Shown: positions 51,806-63,600 of the stretch, piece by piece
Numbering within the stretch: the first letter of the stretch is position 1
Layout: each line of letters starts with the position of its first letter
DNA from: Aeromicrobium yanjiei
GTDB taxonomy: Bacteria > Actinomycetota > Actinomycetes > Propionibacteriales > Nocardioidaceae
DNA: 64,000 nucleotides
Assembly (NCBI RefSeq): GCF_009649075.1
Contig: NZ_CP045737.1
Span: forward strand, 1,054,001 to 1,118,000
Direction of reading: 5' to 3'
The notes under the pieces: model-generated
Told to the model about the DNA's origin: nothing
What the model saw: the letters and a program-made list of their open reading frames with translations, nothing else
Databases searched by the model: none
Made by a program: the position numbers and the translations under genes

Positions 51806-52582
51806 ATGAAGCCGAGCCACCGAGAGGCCCCCGACGAGACCAGGGCGGAGATCGCCCGGCGTCGCCTCGCCCAGCTGGCAGCGTCGTTCGACGCCGAGCT
51901 GCCGCCGCCCGAGGAGGAGCCGGCGCGCGTCCGGCCGCGGGTGGAGGTGCCGCACGTGCGCGCGCTGGCTGCCGTGGCCGTCGCCGCCTCGGTGCTGCTG
52001 GCGTGGTGGCTGCTGTCAGGACGTCCGGAGTCGAGCGGGCCGGTGGCGCCGCTCGCGTTCTCGTCCTCCGCGTCGCCCGGCCCGCCCGGCAGCGCGGGGA
52101 CGGCGAGCCCGAGCGGCGCGCAGGGCTCCGCGACCTCGGCGCCGGCCGCCGAGGTCGTGGTCGACGTCGCAGGCAAGGTGCGTCGTCCCGGCATCGTGAC
52201 CGTGCCCCGAGGATCGCGCGTCTACCAGGCGATCGAGGCCGCAGGCGGCGTCCGGGGAGAGGTCGACACCACCTCCCTCAACCTCGCTCGCGAGCTCACC
52301 GACGGCGAGCAGATCCTGGTCGGGCTCGAGCCTGTCGATCTCGGCGCCGCCGGCGTGGCTCCCGGCACCGGGGGAACGGGCGCCACCGGGGCGAAGGTCA
52401 ACCTCAACACCGCGACCGCCGAGCAGCTCGACACCCTGCCCGGCGTCGGCCCGGTCACCGCGCAGGCGATCCTCGGGTGGCGCGAGGAGAACGGCCGGTT
52501 CTCGTCGGTCGACGACCTCCTCGACGTCAAGGGCATCGGGGAGGCGACCTTGGCCGAGCTGCGCGACCTCGTCGTCGTGTGA
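51806..52582 (+). CDS. comEA: competence protein ComEA-like helix-hairpin-helix protein (258 aa)
   Basis: DNA-binding protein anchored by one membrane helix (about residues 54-72). Order: acidic N-terminal tail, TM, low-complexity Ser/Gly/Pro linker, SLBB domain (VDVAGKVRRPGIVTVPRGSRVYQAI), then two C-terminal helix-hairpin-helix units from about residue 198 (NLNTATAEQLDTLPGVGP and SVDDLLDVKGIGEATL). The ATG at 51806 is preceded at six bases by TACGGT, so it is leaderless. Its stop overlaps the comEC start (GTGTGA), coupling their translation. Confidence 0.93.
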   Translation: MKPSHREAPDETRAEIARRRLAQLAASFDAELPPPEEEPARVRPRVEVPHVRALAAVAVAASVLLAWWLLSGRPESSGPVAPLAFSSSASPGPPGSAGTASPSGAQGSATSAPAAEVVVDVAGKVRRPGIVTVPRGSRVYQAIEAAGGVRGEVDTTSLNLARELTDGEQILVGLEPVDLGAAGVAPGTGGTGATGAKVNLNTATAEQLDTLPGVGPVTAQAILGWREENGRFSSVDDLLDVKGIGEATLAELRDLVVV

Positions 52583-54792
52583 CCCACGACCTGCGGATGC
52601 TCCCGGCCGCGGTGGTGGCCTGGGGTGCCGCCGCCTGGCTCGTCACGGCCGGGTCGGTCGCCGCGCTCGCGCTGGTGGCCGCAGGGATCGCGCTCGCGAT
52701 GGTCGCGGCCCGGTTCGCACCCGTGCGTGCCGTCGCGCTCGTCGGCGTCTGCCTGGCCGCGGTCGCGGCCTCCTGCGCCTGGCGACTGGCCGTGGTCGAG
52801 CACTCACCGCTGACGGACCTGGCCCGCGAGCACCGTCTCGCGACCATGGACGTCGAGGTCGTCCGGGACGCCCGGCCCTTCAGCCACCAGGGACGCGATG
52901 CGGTCGTGGTCGAGGTGCGGGTGCGCCGGGTCGTGACCGCCGCGCAGGCCGTCCGGGTGCGCGACCGGGCCACGGCCTTCGTCGACGGCAGTCCGAGCGA
53001 TCTCGTGGTCGGCAGGCGGCTGGTCGTCGTCGGCCGGCTGAGCCCGTCGGAGGCGTCCGAGGAGGCGGCCGTGATCGACGTGCTGCGGCGCGGTCCGGCC
53101 GACCGGGCGGCGTGGTGGTGGGAGGCGTCGGAGCGGGTCCGCGAGGGCGTACGCCGTGCGGTCTCGCACCTCTCGGACGAGCCCCGGGCCCTGGTGCCTG
53201 CCCTGGTCGACGGCGACGACACCCACATCACGGTCGAGATCGAGGAGGACTTCCGCCGCAGTGGGCTCACCCACCTCATGGCCGTATCGGGCACCAACCT
53301 GACGATCGTGCTCGCGGTCGTCATGCTGCTGGCGCGTTCCGCCGGTCTGCGGCGGCGGGGTCTGTGGGTGGCCGGCGCCTTGTCGATCGTCGCGTTCGTG
53401 CTGCTCGCGCGCCCCGACCCGAGCGTCGTGCGGGCAGCGGCCATGGGCGCGGTCGGGGTCGCGGCCCTGGGCTTCGGCTCCCGGGGCGGCGTGCGCGCGC
53501 TGTGCTGGGCGGTGATCGGCCTGTTGTTCCTCGACCCGTGGCTCTCACGCACGCCCGGATTCGTCCTGTCCGCGGTCGCGACGGGCGGGATCCTGCTGCT
53601 GGCCCCGTTGCTCACCCGTCGTCTGGAGCGGTGGATGCCGCGGTGGTGTGCCCTGGCGATCGCGGTGCCCGTCGCCGCGCAGCTCGCGTGCACCCCCGCG
53701 ATCGCTGCGCTCTCGGGCGAGGTCTCGCTCGTCGCGGTCTTCGCCAACCTGCTCGCGGGTCCTGCGGTGGCCCCGGCCACCGTGGCTGGCCTGGTCGGTG
53801 GCCTGCTGGCCGTGGCCTGGGCTCCGCTGGGCCAGGCTTGCGGGTGGCTTGCCGGTCTCTGCGCGAGCTGGATCCTGACGGTCGGGCACCGCGCCGCGGC
53901 GATGGAGGCGGCGTCGCTGGAGTGGCACGGCCCGTGGCAGGTGCTGCTCCTGGTGGTGCCGGTCGCGACGTGGCTGGTCGTGCGGCTGTCGTCGCGTCCG
54001 GCGGTCTTCGTCGGCCTCGCGCTCGGGCTGGTGATCGGCATCTGGCGGCCGCCGCAGACGGGGTGGCCGCCCGCGGGGTGGGTCATGGTGAGCTGCGACG
54101 TCGGCCAGGGCGACGCGACGGTGCTGCCGGTCGCCGCGGGGGAGGCGGTCGTCGTCGACACCGGTGGGGAGGACGCGCCGGTCGACCGCTGCCTGACCTC
54201 GCTGGGCGTCCGGACGATCCGCCTGCTGGTGCTGACCCACGGCCACGCCGATCACGTCGACGGGTGGCGCGGTGCGGTCGCGGGGCGCCGGGTCGACCAG
54301 GTGGTCGTCGGGCCGTCGGGCGGGCCGCAGGTCCCGGGGGCCGCTCGCCGCGTCGCCGGTGCAGGCGAGTCGTTCGTGCTCGGCGAGACCGGCGCGGAGG
54401 TGCTGTGGCCACCTGCGCACGCGGCCGAGGGGGACGACCCCAACGCGGTCAGCCTCGTGCTGCGGGCCACGGTCCGTGGCGTGCACCTCCTGCTCGGCGG
54501 TGACGTGGGGGAGGAGGCCCAACGACGGTTGCTGCGGTCGGGCGTCGGCGTCACGGCCGACGTCCTCAAGGTGCCGCACCACGGCAGCGCCGACCAGGAC
54601 GACCGGTTCCTGACCGAGGTGGGAGCGTCCGTGGCCACGATCAGCGCGGGGGCGGACAACGACTACGGCCACCCCGCCGTCTCGCTGCTGACGCGGCTTC
54701 GGCAGCGGGACGTGCGGTGGTGGCGCACCGACGTCGACGGCGACATCGCGGTCGTGGTCCGTGACGGACGACTCGTCGTGGTGACACGCTGA
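52579..54792 (+). CDS. comEC: ComEC/Rec2 DNA-uptake channel protein (737 aa)
   Basis: Polytopic protein forming the DNA translocation channel. The N-terminal soluble domain, the competence helices (SGLTHLMAVSGTNLTIVLAVV), and a C-terminal metallo-beta-lactamase-like domain with H-x-H-x-D-H at 554-559 (LTHGHADHVDG) and a second LKVPHHGSAD motif are all present. Such a complete ComEC implies DNA uptake or processing capacity, though no other competence genes are in the window. The GTG start overlaps comEA. Confidence 0.94.
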   Translation: MTHDLRMLPAAVVAWGAAAWLVTAGSVAALALVAAGIALAMVAARFAPVRAVALVGVCLAAVAASCAWRLAVVEHSPLTDLAREHRLATMDVEVVRDARPFSHQGRDAVVVEVRVRRVVTAAQAVRVRDRATAFVDGSPSDLVVGRRLVVVGRLSPSEASEEAAVIDVLRRGPADRAAWWWEASERVREGVRRAVSHLSDEPRALVPALVDGDDTHITVEIEEDFRRSGLTHLMAVSGTNLTIVLAVVMLLARSAGLRRRGLWVAGALSIVAFVLLARPDPSVVRAAAMGAVGVAALGFGSRGGVRALCWAVIGLLFLDPWLSRTPGFVLSAVATGGILLLAPLLTRRLERWMPRWCALAIAVPVAAQLACTPAIAALSGEVSLVAVFANLLAGPAVAPATVAGLVGGLLAVAWAPLGQACGWLAGLCASWILTVGHRAAAMEAASLEWHGPWQVLLLVVPVATWLVVRLSSRPAVFVGLALGLVIGIWRPPQTGWPPAGWVMVSCDVGQGDATVLPVAAGEAVVVDTGGEDAPVDRCLTSLGVRTIRLLVLTHGHADHVDGWRGAVAGRRVDQVVVGPSGGPQVPGAARRVAGAGESFVLGETGAEVLWPPAHAAEGDDPNAVSLVLRATVRGVHLLLGGDVGEEAQRRLLRSGVGVTADVLKVPHHGSADQDDRFLTEVGASVATISAGADNDYGHPAVSLLTRLRQRDVRWWRTDVDGDIAVVVRDGRLVVVTR

Positions 54793-54834
54793 GGGCGGGC
54801 GGACCTGTCGGTGGCGGGCACTACCGTTCTAGAG

Positions 54835-56004
54835 GTGAAGATCCTGCACACCTCCGACTGGCACCTGGGCCGCACGCTGCACGGCACCGACATGCACGAG
54901 CACCAGCGCGCCTTCGTCGACCACCTCGTCGAGCTCGTGCAGGAGCACGAGGTGGCGGCCGTGCTGATCAGCGGCGACGTGTACGACCGGGCGATCCCTG
55001 CGGTCGAGACCGTGCGGGTGCTCGAGGACGCCCTCGGCCGGCTGAGCCGGCTGACCACCGTGATCATCACCCCGGGCAACCACGACTCGGCGGTCCGGCT
55101 CGGCTTCGGTGCGGAACTCATGCGCGACAGCGTCCGCATCCTCGCCTCGGTGCCCGATCTCGACCGTCCGGTCGTCCTCGACGACGGCGCGGTGCAGGTC
55201 GCGGTCTACGGGCTGCCCTACCTCGACCCCGAGACCGCCCGCGCGGTGCTCCTCGACGAGGCGGGCGAGCGCCCTGCCCGCAGCCACGAGGGAGTGATCA
55301 GTGCCGCGATGCGGCGGGTCACCGACGACCTGGCCACGCGCGGAGCGGTCCGCTCGATCGTCATGGCCCACGCGTTCGTCGTGGGCGGCGAGCCGTCCGA
55401 CAGCGAGCGCGACCTGTCCGTCGGCGGCGTCCAGTCGGTGCCCTCGGGAGTGTTCGGCGGGGTCGACTACGTCGCCCTCGGCCATCTGCACGGCCCCCAG
55501 GTCGTTCCGGTGCCGGGCTCGGCGACGGTCGCCCGCTACTCCGGGTCCCCGCTGGCCTACTCGTTCTCCGAGCGCTCGCACCGCAAGTCCACCGTGCTGC
55601 TCGAGCTCGCGCCGGACGGCCCGCCTTCGGTCACGCTGCTCGACGCTCCGGTCCCGCGCCGGCTCACCGAGATCCGCGGCGAGCTGAGCCACGTCCTGTC
55701 CTCGCAGACCGACGCCCACCTCGACGACTGGGTCAAGATCACCGTCACCGACCCCACCTATCCGCCCGACATGCACGCGCTGGTGCGCGCCCGGTTCCCG
55801 CACGTCCTGCACCTGACGCACGAGCCGATCGCCGGCGAGCGGTCCGGTGCCGCCCCCGTGGTGACCGAGGCGATGCAGCCGACCCGGGTGGCGGCCGACT
55901 TCGTCGAGTTCGTGACCTCCTCGCCCGCCTCCGAGGTCGAGCTCGAGGTCATCCAGCAGGCCTATGACGCCGTGCGCGCCGCCGCCGTCAAGGCGGACCG
56001 ATGA
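54835..56004 (+). CDS. sbcD: exonuclease SbcD (389 aa)
   Basis: Mre11-type nuclease subunit. Metal-binding motifs: HTSDWHLGRTLHG, GDVYDR, TPGNHDSAVRLGF and AHAFVVGG, then GHLHGPQ. With SbcC it cuts DNA hairpins and processes ends. The GTG at 54835 is used; TACCGT ends seven bases upstream, so a leaderless transcript is likely. Its stop overlaps the sbcC start (ATGA). Confidence 0.95.
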   Translation: MKILHTSDWHLGRTLHGTDMHEHQRAFVDHLVELVQEHEVAAVLISGDVYDRAIPAVETVRVLEDALGRLSRLTTVIITPGNHDSAVRLGFGAELMRDSVRILASVPDLDRPVVLDDGAVQVAVYGLPYLDPETARAVLLDEAGERPARSHEGVISAAMRRVTDDLATRGAVRSIVMAHAFVVGGEPSDSERDLSVGGVQSVPSGVFGGVDYVALGHLHGPQVVPVPGSATVARYSGSPLAYSFSERSHRKSTVLLELAPDGPPSVTLLDAPVPRRLTEIRGELSHVLSSQTDAHLDDWVKITVTDPTYPPDMHALVRARFPHVLHLTHEPIAGERSGAAPVVTEAMQPTRVAADFVEFVTSSPASEVELEVIQQAYDAVRAAAVKADR

Positions 56005-58982
56005 AGCTCTACTCACTCACCCTCCAGGCGATCGGTCCGTTCGCGGGGCCCCACACGATCGATCTCGCGGCCCTGGGCCGCTCAGGACTGTTCCTCCTGG
56101 AGGGACCGACCGGTGCCGGCAAGTCCACGATCATCGACGCGATCGTGTTCGCCCTCTACGGGGGCCTGGCCGGTGAGACCGCGAGCAAGGAGCGGCTGCA
56201 CTCGCACCACGCCGTCCCCGGCGTCGAGCCCTACGTCGACCTGGTGTTCGAGGTCGAGTCCGGCATCCATCGCGTGCGCCGCACCGCATCGCACCGCCGG
56301 CCCAAGCGCCGCGGCGACGGCTTCACGCAGGAGAACGAGAAGGTCGTCCTCACACGTCTGACCGACGTCGACGCACCTGACGCAGGCGTGACGATCTCGA
56401 CCAGCACCCAGGAGGTCGGTCACGAGATCGCCGAGCTCGTCGGACTGCGCAAGGACCAGTTCCTCCAGACCGTCGTGCTGCCCCAGGGCGAGTTCGCCAA
56501 GTTCCTGCGCTCCTCCGGCGAGGACCGCAAGAAGCTGCTCGAGACGATCTTCCGCACCGACGTCTACGAGCTCATCACCCGTGCGCTGACCGAGATGCGT
56601 CGCGACGCCAAGGCGCGCACCGAGGACGCCCGGCAGGCCGTCGACACCGCGGTCGCCGTGCTCGCGGGCGCGGCCGGCGACGACCCCGCGGCGTTCGCCG
56701 ACGACGGCATCGTCGATCTCGAGCGGGTCGATGCCGCAATCGCCGAGCTCGAGCAGGTCGCCGAGGTGGCCGCTGCCGCTGCCGCAGGGACCGCCGCGGC
56801 CCGGGTGGCCGCCGACGCCCGGGTCCGCGCCGCCGAGACACTGGCCGACTGCCTGGCACGACGCAGCGATCTCCTCGCGCGCCGACAGGCGCTGCACGAC
56901 GAGGCCGAGAGCGTCGCCGAGACGGCGGCAGCGCTCGAGGCGGGTCGCCGCGCAGCCGTGGTCGCCACGGCCGTCGCAGCCGCTCGCCGGGCCGCCACCG
57001 ACGCCGACGAGGCAGCAGCGGCGCACGCCGCCGCGTCCGCCGAGCTGGCGCCCCCGCACGAGCTCACCGAGGAGGAGTGCGCCGAGCTCGCCGACCGCCT
57101 GGGCGAGCGGCTGACCCATCTTCGCCAGTTCATCGACCTCGAAGCAGGCTTCCCGGCGCGCGACGCCGAGATCGAGCGACTCGACGGGCAGATCGCCGAC
57201 GCCGATCTCCGGCTCGCCGAGATCGAGGCGAGACTCAGGGCACGGCCAGCCCGCTACGGGCTCCTGCAGCAGGCCCGCGACGAGCAGGTCGTGCTGGCCG
57301 ACAGGCTGGCGGCGGCCACGACGAGCCACCACGAGGCCGTCCGCGAGCTCGACGCCGCCAAGAACGCCGAGGCCCGGCTCGACGAGGTGGCCACCGCGCA
57401 CTCCCTGCGCGATGAACGCATCGGCGCCGCGCGAGCGGCCGTCGACCTCCACCGCGATCTGCGCCAGCGACGGCTGCAGGGCATGGCCGGCGAGCTCGCC
57501 GTCTCCCTGGTCGAGGGCGAGCCGTGTGCGGTGTGCGGCGGCGTCGAGCACCCCCGGCCCGCCGAGCAGGCCCACGACCACCCCGACGACGACTCGATCG
57601 CCGCAGCCGAGGCCGCAGCCGAGGTCGCCGAGCAGCTCGCGCGTCAGGCTGCCTCGGTCGTCGACCGGCTCGAGGCCGAGCTGGCCGCGGCCCAGGAGGC
57701 GGCAGGCGGGCTGACCGCTGCGGCAGCCGAGGCCGCCCTGACCGTGGCGGAGCAGGCGTTGCGCGACGCCGAGGGTGCAGTCCGCCAGATCGCCGTGATC
57801 GACGCCGAGGTCAAGCAGCTCGACGCCGCCGAGCTGGTCGACGAGAAGCAGCGGGCCGAGACCGACAAGGCACGCGGTCAGCTCGCCGACCGCAGGGTCA
57901 CGATGGCCGAGTCGTTGGCTGCCGACCGCAAGCGGGTCGCGGCTGCCCTCGACGACGATGCGCCGTCGCTCGCGGTGGCGGCCCAGCGCGCCACACGCGA
58001 GCGCGCCCTCGTGCAGCGCTACGCCAGCACGGCCCGCGAGCGCCGCCGCGCCGACGAGCAGCTCACCGGCGCCCGCGCCATGCTGCGGCGCCAGCTCGAC
58101 GAGCAGCAGTTCCCCGACGAGGCGGCAGCGATGGCCGCCGTCGTGCCCCCCGCCCGGCTGCGCGAGCACGAGCAGGTGGTCACGGCCCACGACAAGCAGC
58201 TCGCGATCGTCACCCACGGTCTGCAGGAGCCCGACGTCGCAGCGCTCACCGGCGACGAGGACCCTGATCTCGACGGCGCCCGTCAGGCCTGCGCCGAGGC
58301 TGCCTCGGCAGATCAGGTCGCGGCCGACGAGGCCAGCACCGCGAGACACCGGGCCGCGCAGGTCCGCCACCTGCGGGCCGGTCTCACCGCTGCGCTCGAG
58401 CAGCTCGACGTGGCAGCGGCAGACGCCGAGGCGGTCATCCGCATGGCCGACGTCGCCGACGGCACCTCCCGGGCCAATCTCAAGCACCTGACCCTCGGCA
58501 CCTACGTGCTGATGCGTCGGTTCGAGGACGTCGTCGTCGCGGCCAATGCGCGCCTCGGCCCGATGTCCGACGGCCGCTATCAGCTGCGCGCGACCGACGA
58601 GAAGGAGCGGGGCGCTCGTGGACGCCGCACCGGCCTCGCGCTCGCGGTCGTCGACACCGAGACAGGTCAGGAGCGTGAGCCGCGCACCCTGTCGGGTGGC
58701 GAGACGTTCTACGCCTCGCTGTGCCTGGCGCTCGGGCTCGCCGACGTCGTCACGGGGGAGGCAGGCGGCGTCGAGATCGGGACGCTGTTCGTCGACGAGG
58801 GCTTCGGCTCGCTCGACCCCGAGACGCTCGAAGACGTCATGTCCGAGCTCACCGCCCTCGCGCGCGGCGGACGCGTCGTGGGCATCGTCAGCCACGTCGA
58901 GGACCTCAAGCTGCGCGTCGCCGATCGCATCGAGGTGCGCCGCCGGGACGACGGCTCGTCCACGTTGACCGTCCGCGCGTGA
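56001..58982 (+). CDS. sbcC: SbcC ATPase (993 aa)
   Basis: Rad50-like ABC ATPase. Walker A GPTGAGKS at residues 35-42, long Ala/Glu/Arg coiled coils (about 170-800) with a zinc hook CAVC at 509-512 (GEPCAVCGGVEHPRP) at the tip, then the ABC signature LSGGETFYASLCLALGLA and a Walker B-like LFVDEGFGSLD. It works with SbcD on DNA ends and hairpins. Coupled to sbcD by ATGA. Confidence 0.95.
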   Translation: MKLYSLTLQAIGPFAGPHTIDLAALGRSGLFLLEGPTGAGKSTIIDAIVFALYGGLAGETASKERLHSHHAVPGVEPYVDLVFEVESGIHRVRRTASHRRPKRRGDGFTQENEKVVLTRLTDVDAPDAGVTISTSTQEVGHEIAELVGLRKDQFLQTVVLPQGEFAKFLRSSGEDRKKLLETIFRTDVYELITRALTEMRRDAKARTEDARQAVDTAVAVLAGAAGDDPAAFADDGIVDLERVDAAIAELEQVAEVAAAAAAGTAAARVAADARVRAAETLADCLARRSDLLARRQALHDEAESVAETAAALEAGRRAAVVATAVAAARRAATDADEAAAAHAAASAELAPPHELTEEECAELADRLGERLTHLRQFIDLEAGFPARDAEIERLDGQIADADLRLAEIEARLRARPARYGLLQQARDEQVVLADRLAAATTSHHEAVRELDAAKNAEARLDEVATAHSLRDERIGAARAAVDLHRDLRQRRLQGMAGELAVSLVEGEPCAVCGGVEHPRPAEQAHDHPDDDSIAAAEAAAEVAEQLARQAASVVDRLEAELAAAQEAAGGLTAAAAEAALTVAEQALRDAEGAVRQIAVIDAEVKQLDAAELVDEKQRAETDKARGQLADRRVTMAESLAADRKRVAAALDDDAPSLAVAAQRATRERALVQRYASTARERRRADEQLTGARAMLRRQLDEQQFPDEAAAMAAVVPPARLREHEQVVTAHDKQLAIVTHGLQEPDVAALTGDEDPDLDGARQACAEAASADQVAADEASTARHRAAQVRHLRAGLTAALEQLDVAAADAEAVIRMADVADGTSRANLKHLTLGTYVLMRRFEDVVVAANARLGPMSDGRYQLRATDEKERGARGRRTGLALAVVDTETGQEREPRTLSGGETFYASLCLALGLADVVTGEAGGVEIGTLFVDEGFGSLDPETLEDVMSELTALARGGRVVGIVSHVEDLKLRVADRIEVRRRDDGSSTLTVRA

Positions 58983-59031
58983 TGCCGCAGTGCCCGCACG
59001 CGATGTCGTGACCCGCGACTAGGCTGAGCCC

Positions 59032-60003
59032 GTGGCCTCGGCATTCGGCAAGATCCTGCTCATCACCGGCAATGCCGAGTTCCTCGCCGACCGCACGCGC
59101 GCCAAGGCCGTCAAGGTCGTCACGGCCGAGCAGCCCGAGGTCGAGGTGGCCACGTCGACCGCGTCGGGCCTGCAGCCCGGCGAGCTGGCCGGACTGACCA
59201 GTCCGTCGCTGTTCAGCGACGCCAGCGCGTTGGTGCTGACCGAGCTGCAGGACCTCCCCGAGGTCGCCCAGAAGGAGCTGCTGGCCTATGTCGCAGAGCC
59301 CTCTCCCGACGTCGCCGTGATCCTCGTGCACAGCGGGGGCCAGAAGGGCAAGGGGCTGCTCGACAAGCTCCGCAAGTCGCCGGCCGTCACCGAGGTCAAG
59401 CTCGAGCAGCCCAAGTACGAGCGTGACTTCGCCTCGTGGGTCTACACCGAGGTGCGCGATCTCGGCGCCCGCATCGACCAGGAGGCCGCGACCCTGCTGG
59501 TCGCCTCGATCGGCCAGGACCTGCGAGCTCTGGCCGGTGCGGCCGATCAGCTCGTGGCCAATCTCGAGAAGGGAGCCGAGATCTCGGCGTCCCTCGTCCG
59601 CCAGTACTTCGGCGGCCGCGCCGACGTGCGCGGCTACGAGATCGCCGACGCGACGATCAACGGACAGATCAGCATCGCGCTGGAGCAGGCACGGTGGGCC
59701 GAGTCGGCCAAGGTCGCGCCCGTCCTGATCACCAGCGCCCTCGCCACCGGGCTGCGATCGCTCGCCAAGCTCGCCGGAGCGCCCGAGGGCATGCGGGACA
59801 ACGACCTGGCGGCCCACATCGGGGCCCCGCCGTTCAAGATCCGGACGATGCGCTCGCAGCTGCGCAGCTGGGACCAGGCAGGTCTCGCGGCGGCGATCTC
59901 GGCGGTCGCGCAGGCCGATCTCGACGTCAAGGGCGGCGCGGCCGACCCCGCGTTCGCGGTCGAGCGCATGGTCCTGCAGGTCGCGGCGCAGCGCAGGCGT
60001 TAG
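59032..60003 (+). CDS. holA: DNA polymerase III delta subunit (323 aa)
   Basis: Clamp-loader subunit. Signs: LLITGNAEFLADRTRAKAV at the start, SLFSDASALVLTEL, and the C-terminal domain with YFGGRADVRGYEIADA and PPFKIRTMRSQLR. Length is normal. The GTG has TAGGCT six bases upstream. In most actinobacteria holA follows comEC, with rpsT divergent nearby, as here. Confidence 0.93.
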   Translation: MASAFGKILLITGNAEFLADRTRAKAVKVVTAEQPEVEVATSTASGLQPGELAGLTSPSLFSDASALVLTELQDLPEVAQKELLAYVAEPSPDVAVILVHSGGQKGKGLLDKLRKSPAVTEVKLEQPKYERDFASWVYTEVRDLGARIDQEAATLLVASIGQDLRALAGAADQLVANLEKGAEISASLVRQYFGGRADVRGYEIADATINGQISIALEQARWAESAKVAPVLITSALATGLRSLAKLAGAPEGMRDNDLAAHIGAPPFKIRTMRSQLRSWDQAGLAAAISAVAQADLDVKGGAADPAFAVERMVLQVAAQRRR

Positions 60004-60005
60004 CG

Positions 60006-61142
60006 ATGGCGGTCGCGACGGAGCCCCGGGTGCTGGCCCCGTCGCGGGTCGAGGCGGTCGACGTCGCCCGCGGGGTGGCGCTGATCGGCATGATGCTTGC
60101 GCATCTCGGACCGGTCTGGTCCGGGACGGACCCGCCGCTCGGCCAGATGATCGCCGGGGGCCGGGCCGCGCCGTTGTTCGCACTGCTGGCAGGCGTCTCG
60201 TTGACGCTGGTGCAGCGCCGCGATCCCGACGGGGTCGGATCGGTGCGGGCCACGGTCGTCCGGGGCATCTTGCTGGTCGCGCTCGGGCTCTCGCTCGGAG
60301 CCGTCGAGGACATGCCGGTGCTGATCATCCTGGCGTTCTACGGCCTGCTGATCGTGGCGGCGCTGCCCTTTCGGCGCCTGCCGACACCGTGGCTCGCGGC
60401 GGTGGCCGTGTCCTGGACGCTGCTCTCGGGGTTCCTCGTCGTGGGGGCCGAGGTGCTGCACGCCCCGGTCGATGCGGGCCAGGCCGAGGCCTCCGACCTG
60501 CAGCACCCGCTGTCGCTGCTGCGGGAGCTGACGGTCTTCGGCGCCTATCCCGCGCTGGCCTGGTTCTCGTACGTCCTGGTGGGCCTGCTGGTCGGGCGCC
60601 TCGACCTGCGCCGTGCCGCGGTCGCGTGGCGACTGGTTGTCGTCGGGGCGGCGCTGACGGCAGCGACCTTGGCCGCCGGCTGGTTCCTCGTGCGGGCAGG
60701 TGCCCTCGACGACCCGCTCGGCCTCGGCTGGCGCTCGCTGTTCGCCGGCCGCCACCGTCAAGCGGAGTGGAACGACCTGCTCCAGGTCGGTGAGCACACC
60801 TCGACACCACTCAACCTCCTCAGCGCGACCGGATCGGCGCTGCTGGTCATCGGCCTGTGCGCCCTTGCAGTCCGCGTGCCGTGGGCACGGGTCGTGCTGA
60901 CGCCGCTGCGCGCAGCAGGCATGATGACGCTGAGTCTCTACACCGTGCACGTGCTGTGGTTCTGGCGTCTCGCCTCGACCCGTGACGACACCCTCGGCCC
61001 GCGCGAGGGCGGCTACGACGACTGGCTGCTGCAGGTCGTGGTGCTGTGCCTGGCCGCGGTCGCGTGGCAGCGCTGGATCGGCAGGGGACCGCTCGAGTGG
61101 CTCATCCGCGTGGCGTCCGTCCGAGGCACCACGCGGCAATGA
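60006..61142 (+). CDS. DUF418/HGSNAT-like membrane protein (378 aa)
   Basis: Polytopic protein with about ten helices. The N-terminus VEAVDVARGVALIGMMLAHLGPVW resembles the heparan-alpha-glucosaminide N-acetyltransferase catalytic (DUF1624) and DUF418 families. Later segments are LFALLAGVSLTLVQRRD and SLYTVHVLWFWRL, consistent with an acyltransferase-like fold that acts on surface sugars. It begins two bases after the holA stop, so it is co-transcribed. The exact substrate is not predictable. Confidence 0.72.
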   Translation: MAVATEPRVLAPSRVEAVDVARGVALIGMMLAHLGPVWSGTDPPLGQMIAGGRAAPLFALLAGVSLTLVQRRDPDGVGSVRATVVRGILLVALGLSLGAVEDMPVLIILAFYGLLIVAALPFRRLPTPWLAAVAVSWTLLSGFLVVGAEVLHAPVDAGQAEASDLQHPLSLLRELTVFGAYPALAWFSYVLVGLLVGRLDLRRAAVAWRLVVVGAALTAATLAAGWFLVRAGALDDPLGLGWRSLFAGRHRQAEWNDLLQVGEHTSTPLNLLSATGSALLVIGLCALAVRVPWARVVLTPLRAAGMMTLSLYTVHVLWFWRLASTRDDTLGPREGGYDDWLLQVVVLCLAAVAWQRWIGRGPLEWLIRVASVRGTTRQ

Positions 61143-61145
61143 AAA

Positions 61146-61170
61146 ACGTCCCGGACGAGGTCCGGGACGT
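61146..61170. terminator. bidirectional hairpin between the DUF418-like gene and rpsT
   Basis: Perfect 11-bp stem ACGTCCCGGAC-GAG-GTCCGGGACGT, three bases after the upstream stop, preceded by a run of A on the plus strand (T run on the minus strand). It can end rpsT transcription and the plus-strand unit alike. Confidence 0.85.
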
Positions 61171-61204
61171 CATTCGAGACCGTGAGACGGTCAGCAGGCT
61201 CAGG

Positions 61205-61465
61205 TCAGAGCGATGCGGCCTTCTTGGCGATGGCCGACTTGCGGTTGGCTGCCTGGTTCTTGTGGATGACCTTCTTGGAGGCAGCCTTGTCGAGCTTGCG
61301 AGTGGCCTCGCCGGCGAGCTTCTTGGCATCGTCGGTGTTGCCGGCCGTGATGGCCTCCTCGAAGCGGCGCACGGCCGTCTTCAGCGCGGAGCGCACGGAC
61401 TTGTTGCGCTCGCGAGCCAGCTCGTTCTGCCGGTTGCGCTTGATCTGCGACTTGATATTCGCCAC
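61205..61465 (-). CDS. rpsT: 30S ribosomal protein S20 (86 aa)
   Basis: S20, a helical 16S rRNA-binding protein: it starts [21 protein letters not shown] and ends [23 protein letters not shown]. The start is a GTG at 61465 with only weak ribosome-site complementarity (AGG). Longer frames to the right run through the promoter. It is divergent from lepA with a shared 180-bp region, and its transcript has about 68 bases of leader. Confidence 0.95.
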   Translation of the reverse strand: MANIKSQIKRNRQNELARERNKSVRSALKTAVRRFEEAITAGNTDDAKKLAGEATRKLDKAASKKVIHKNQAANRKSAIAKKAASL

Positions 61466-61539
61466 GGGGCAAACCTGTTTCTCTCGAATGGAACTCGGTG
61501 ATGAAAAGTAGTGGACGTACCGGGGGCACGCGACCGCCA

Positions 61540-61569
61540 ACTCTACCAGCCGTCCGCCCGCAGCCTCAA
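61540..61569 (-). promoter_or_regulatory. rpsT promoter
   Basis: On the minus strand TTGAGG (61564-61569), 18-base spacer, TAGAGT (61540-61545). The start site would be near 61533, leaving about 68 bases of leader. Confidence 0.6.
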
Positions 61570-61645
61570 ATCGGTGGCCGCCACCGGGCTGCGGCCGAAG
61601 CCGGTGGTACGCGCAGGGCCGAGGTGATGGGAGAATGGGCACATC

Positions 61646-63502
<1,857 letters not shown>

Positions 63503-63600
63503 CCCCACCCAGATCTGCGGGGTCCTGCACCGAATCGACCATGCAGAGCGTGCAGGAGTCCGCACATCTCGCCGGGTTGGCCGTGGATAGGGTGACGGCC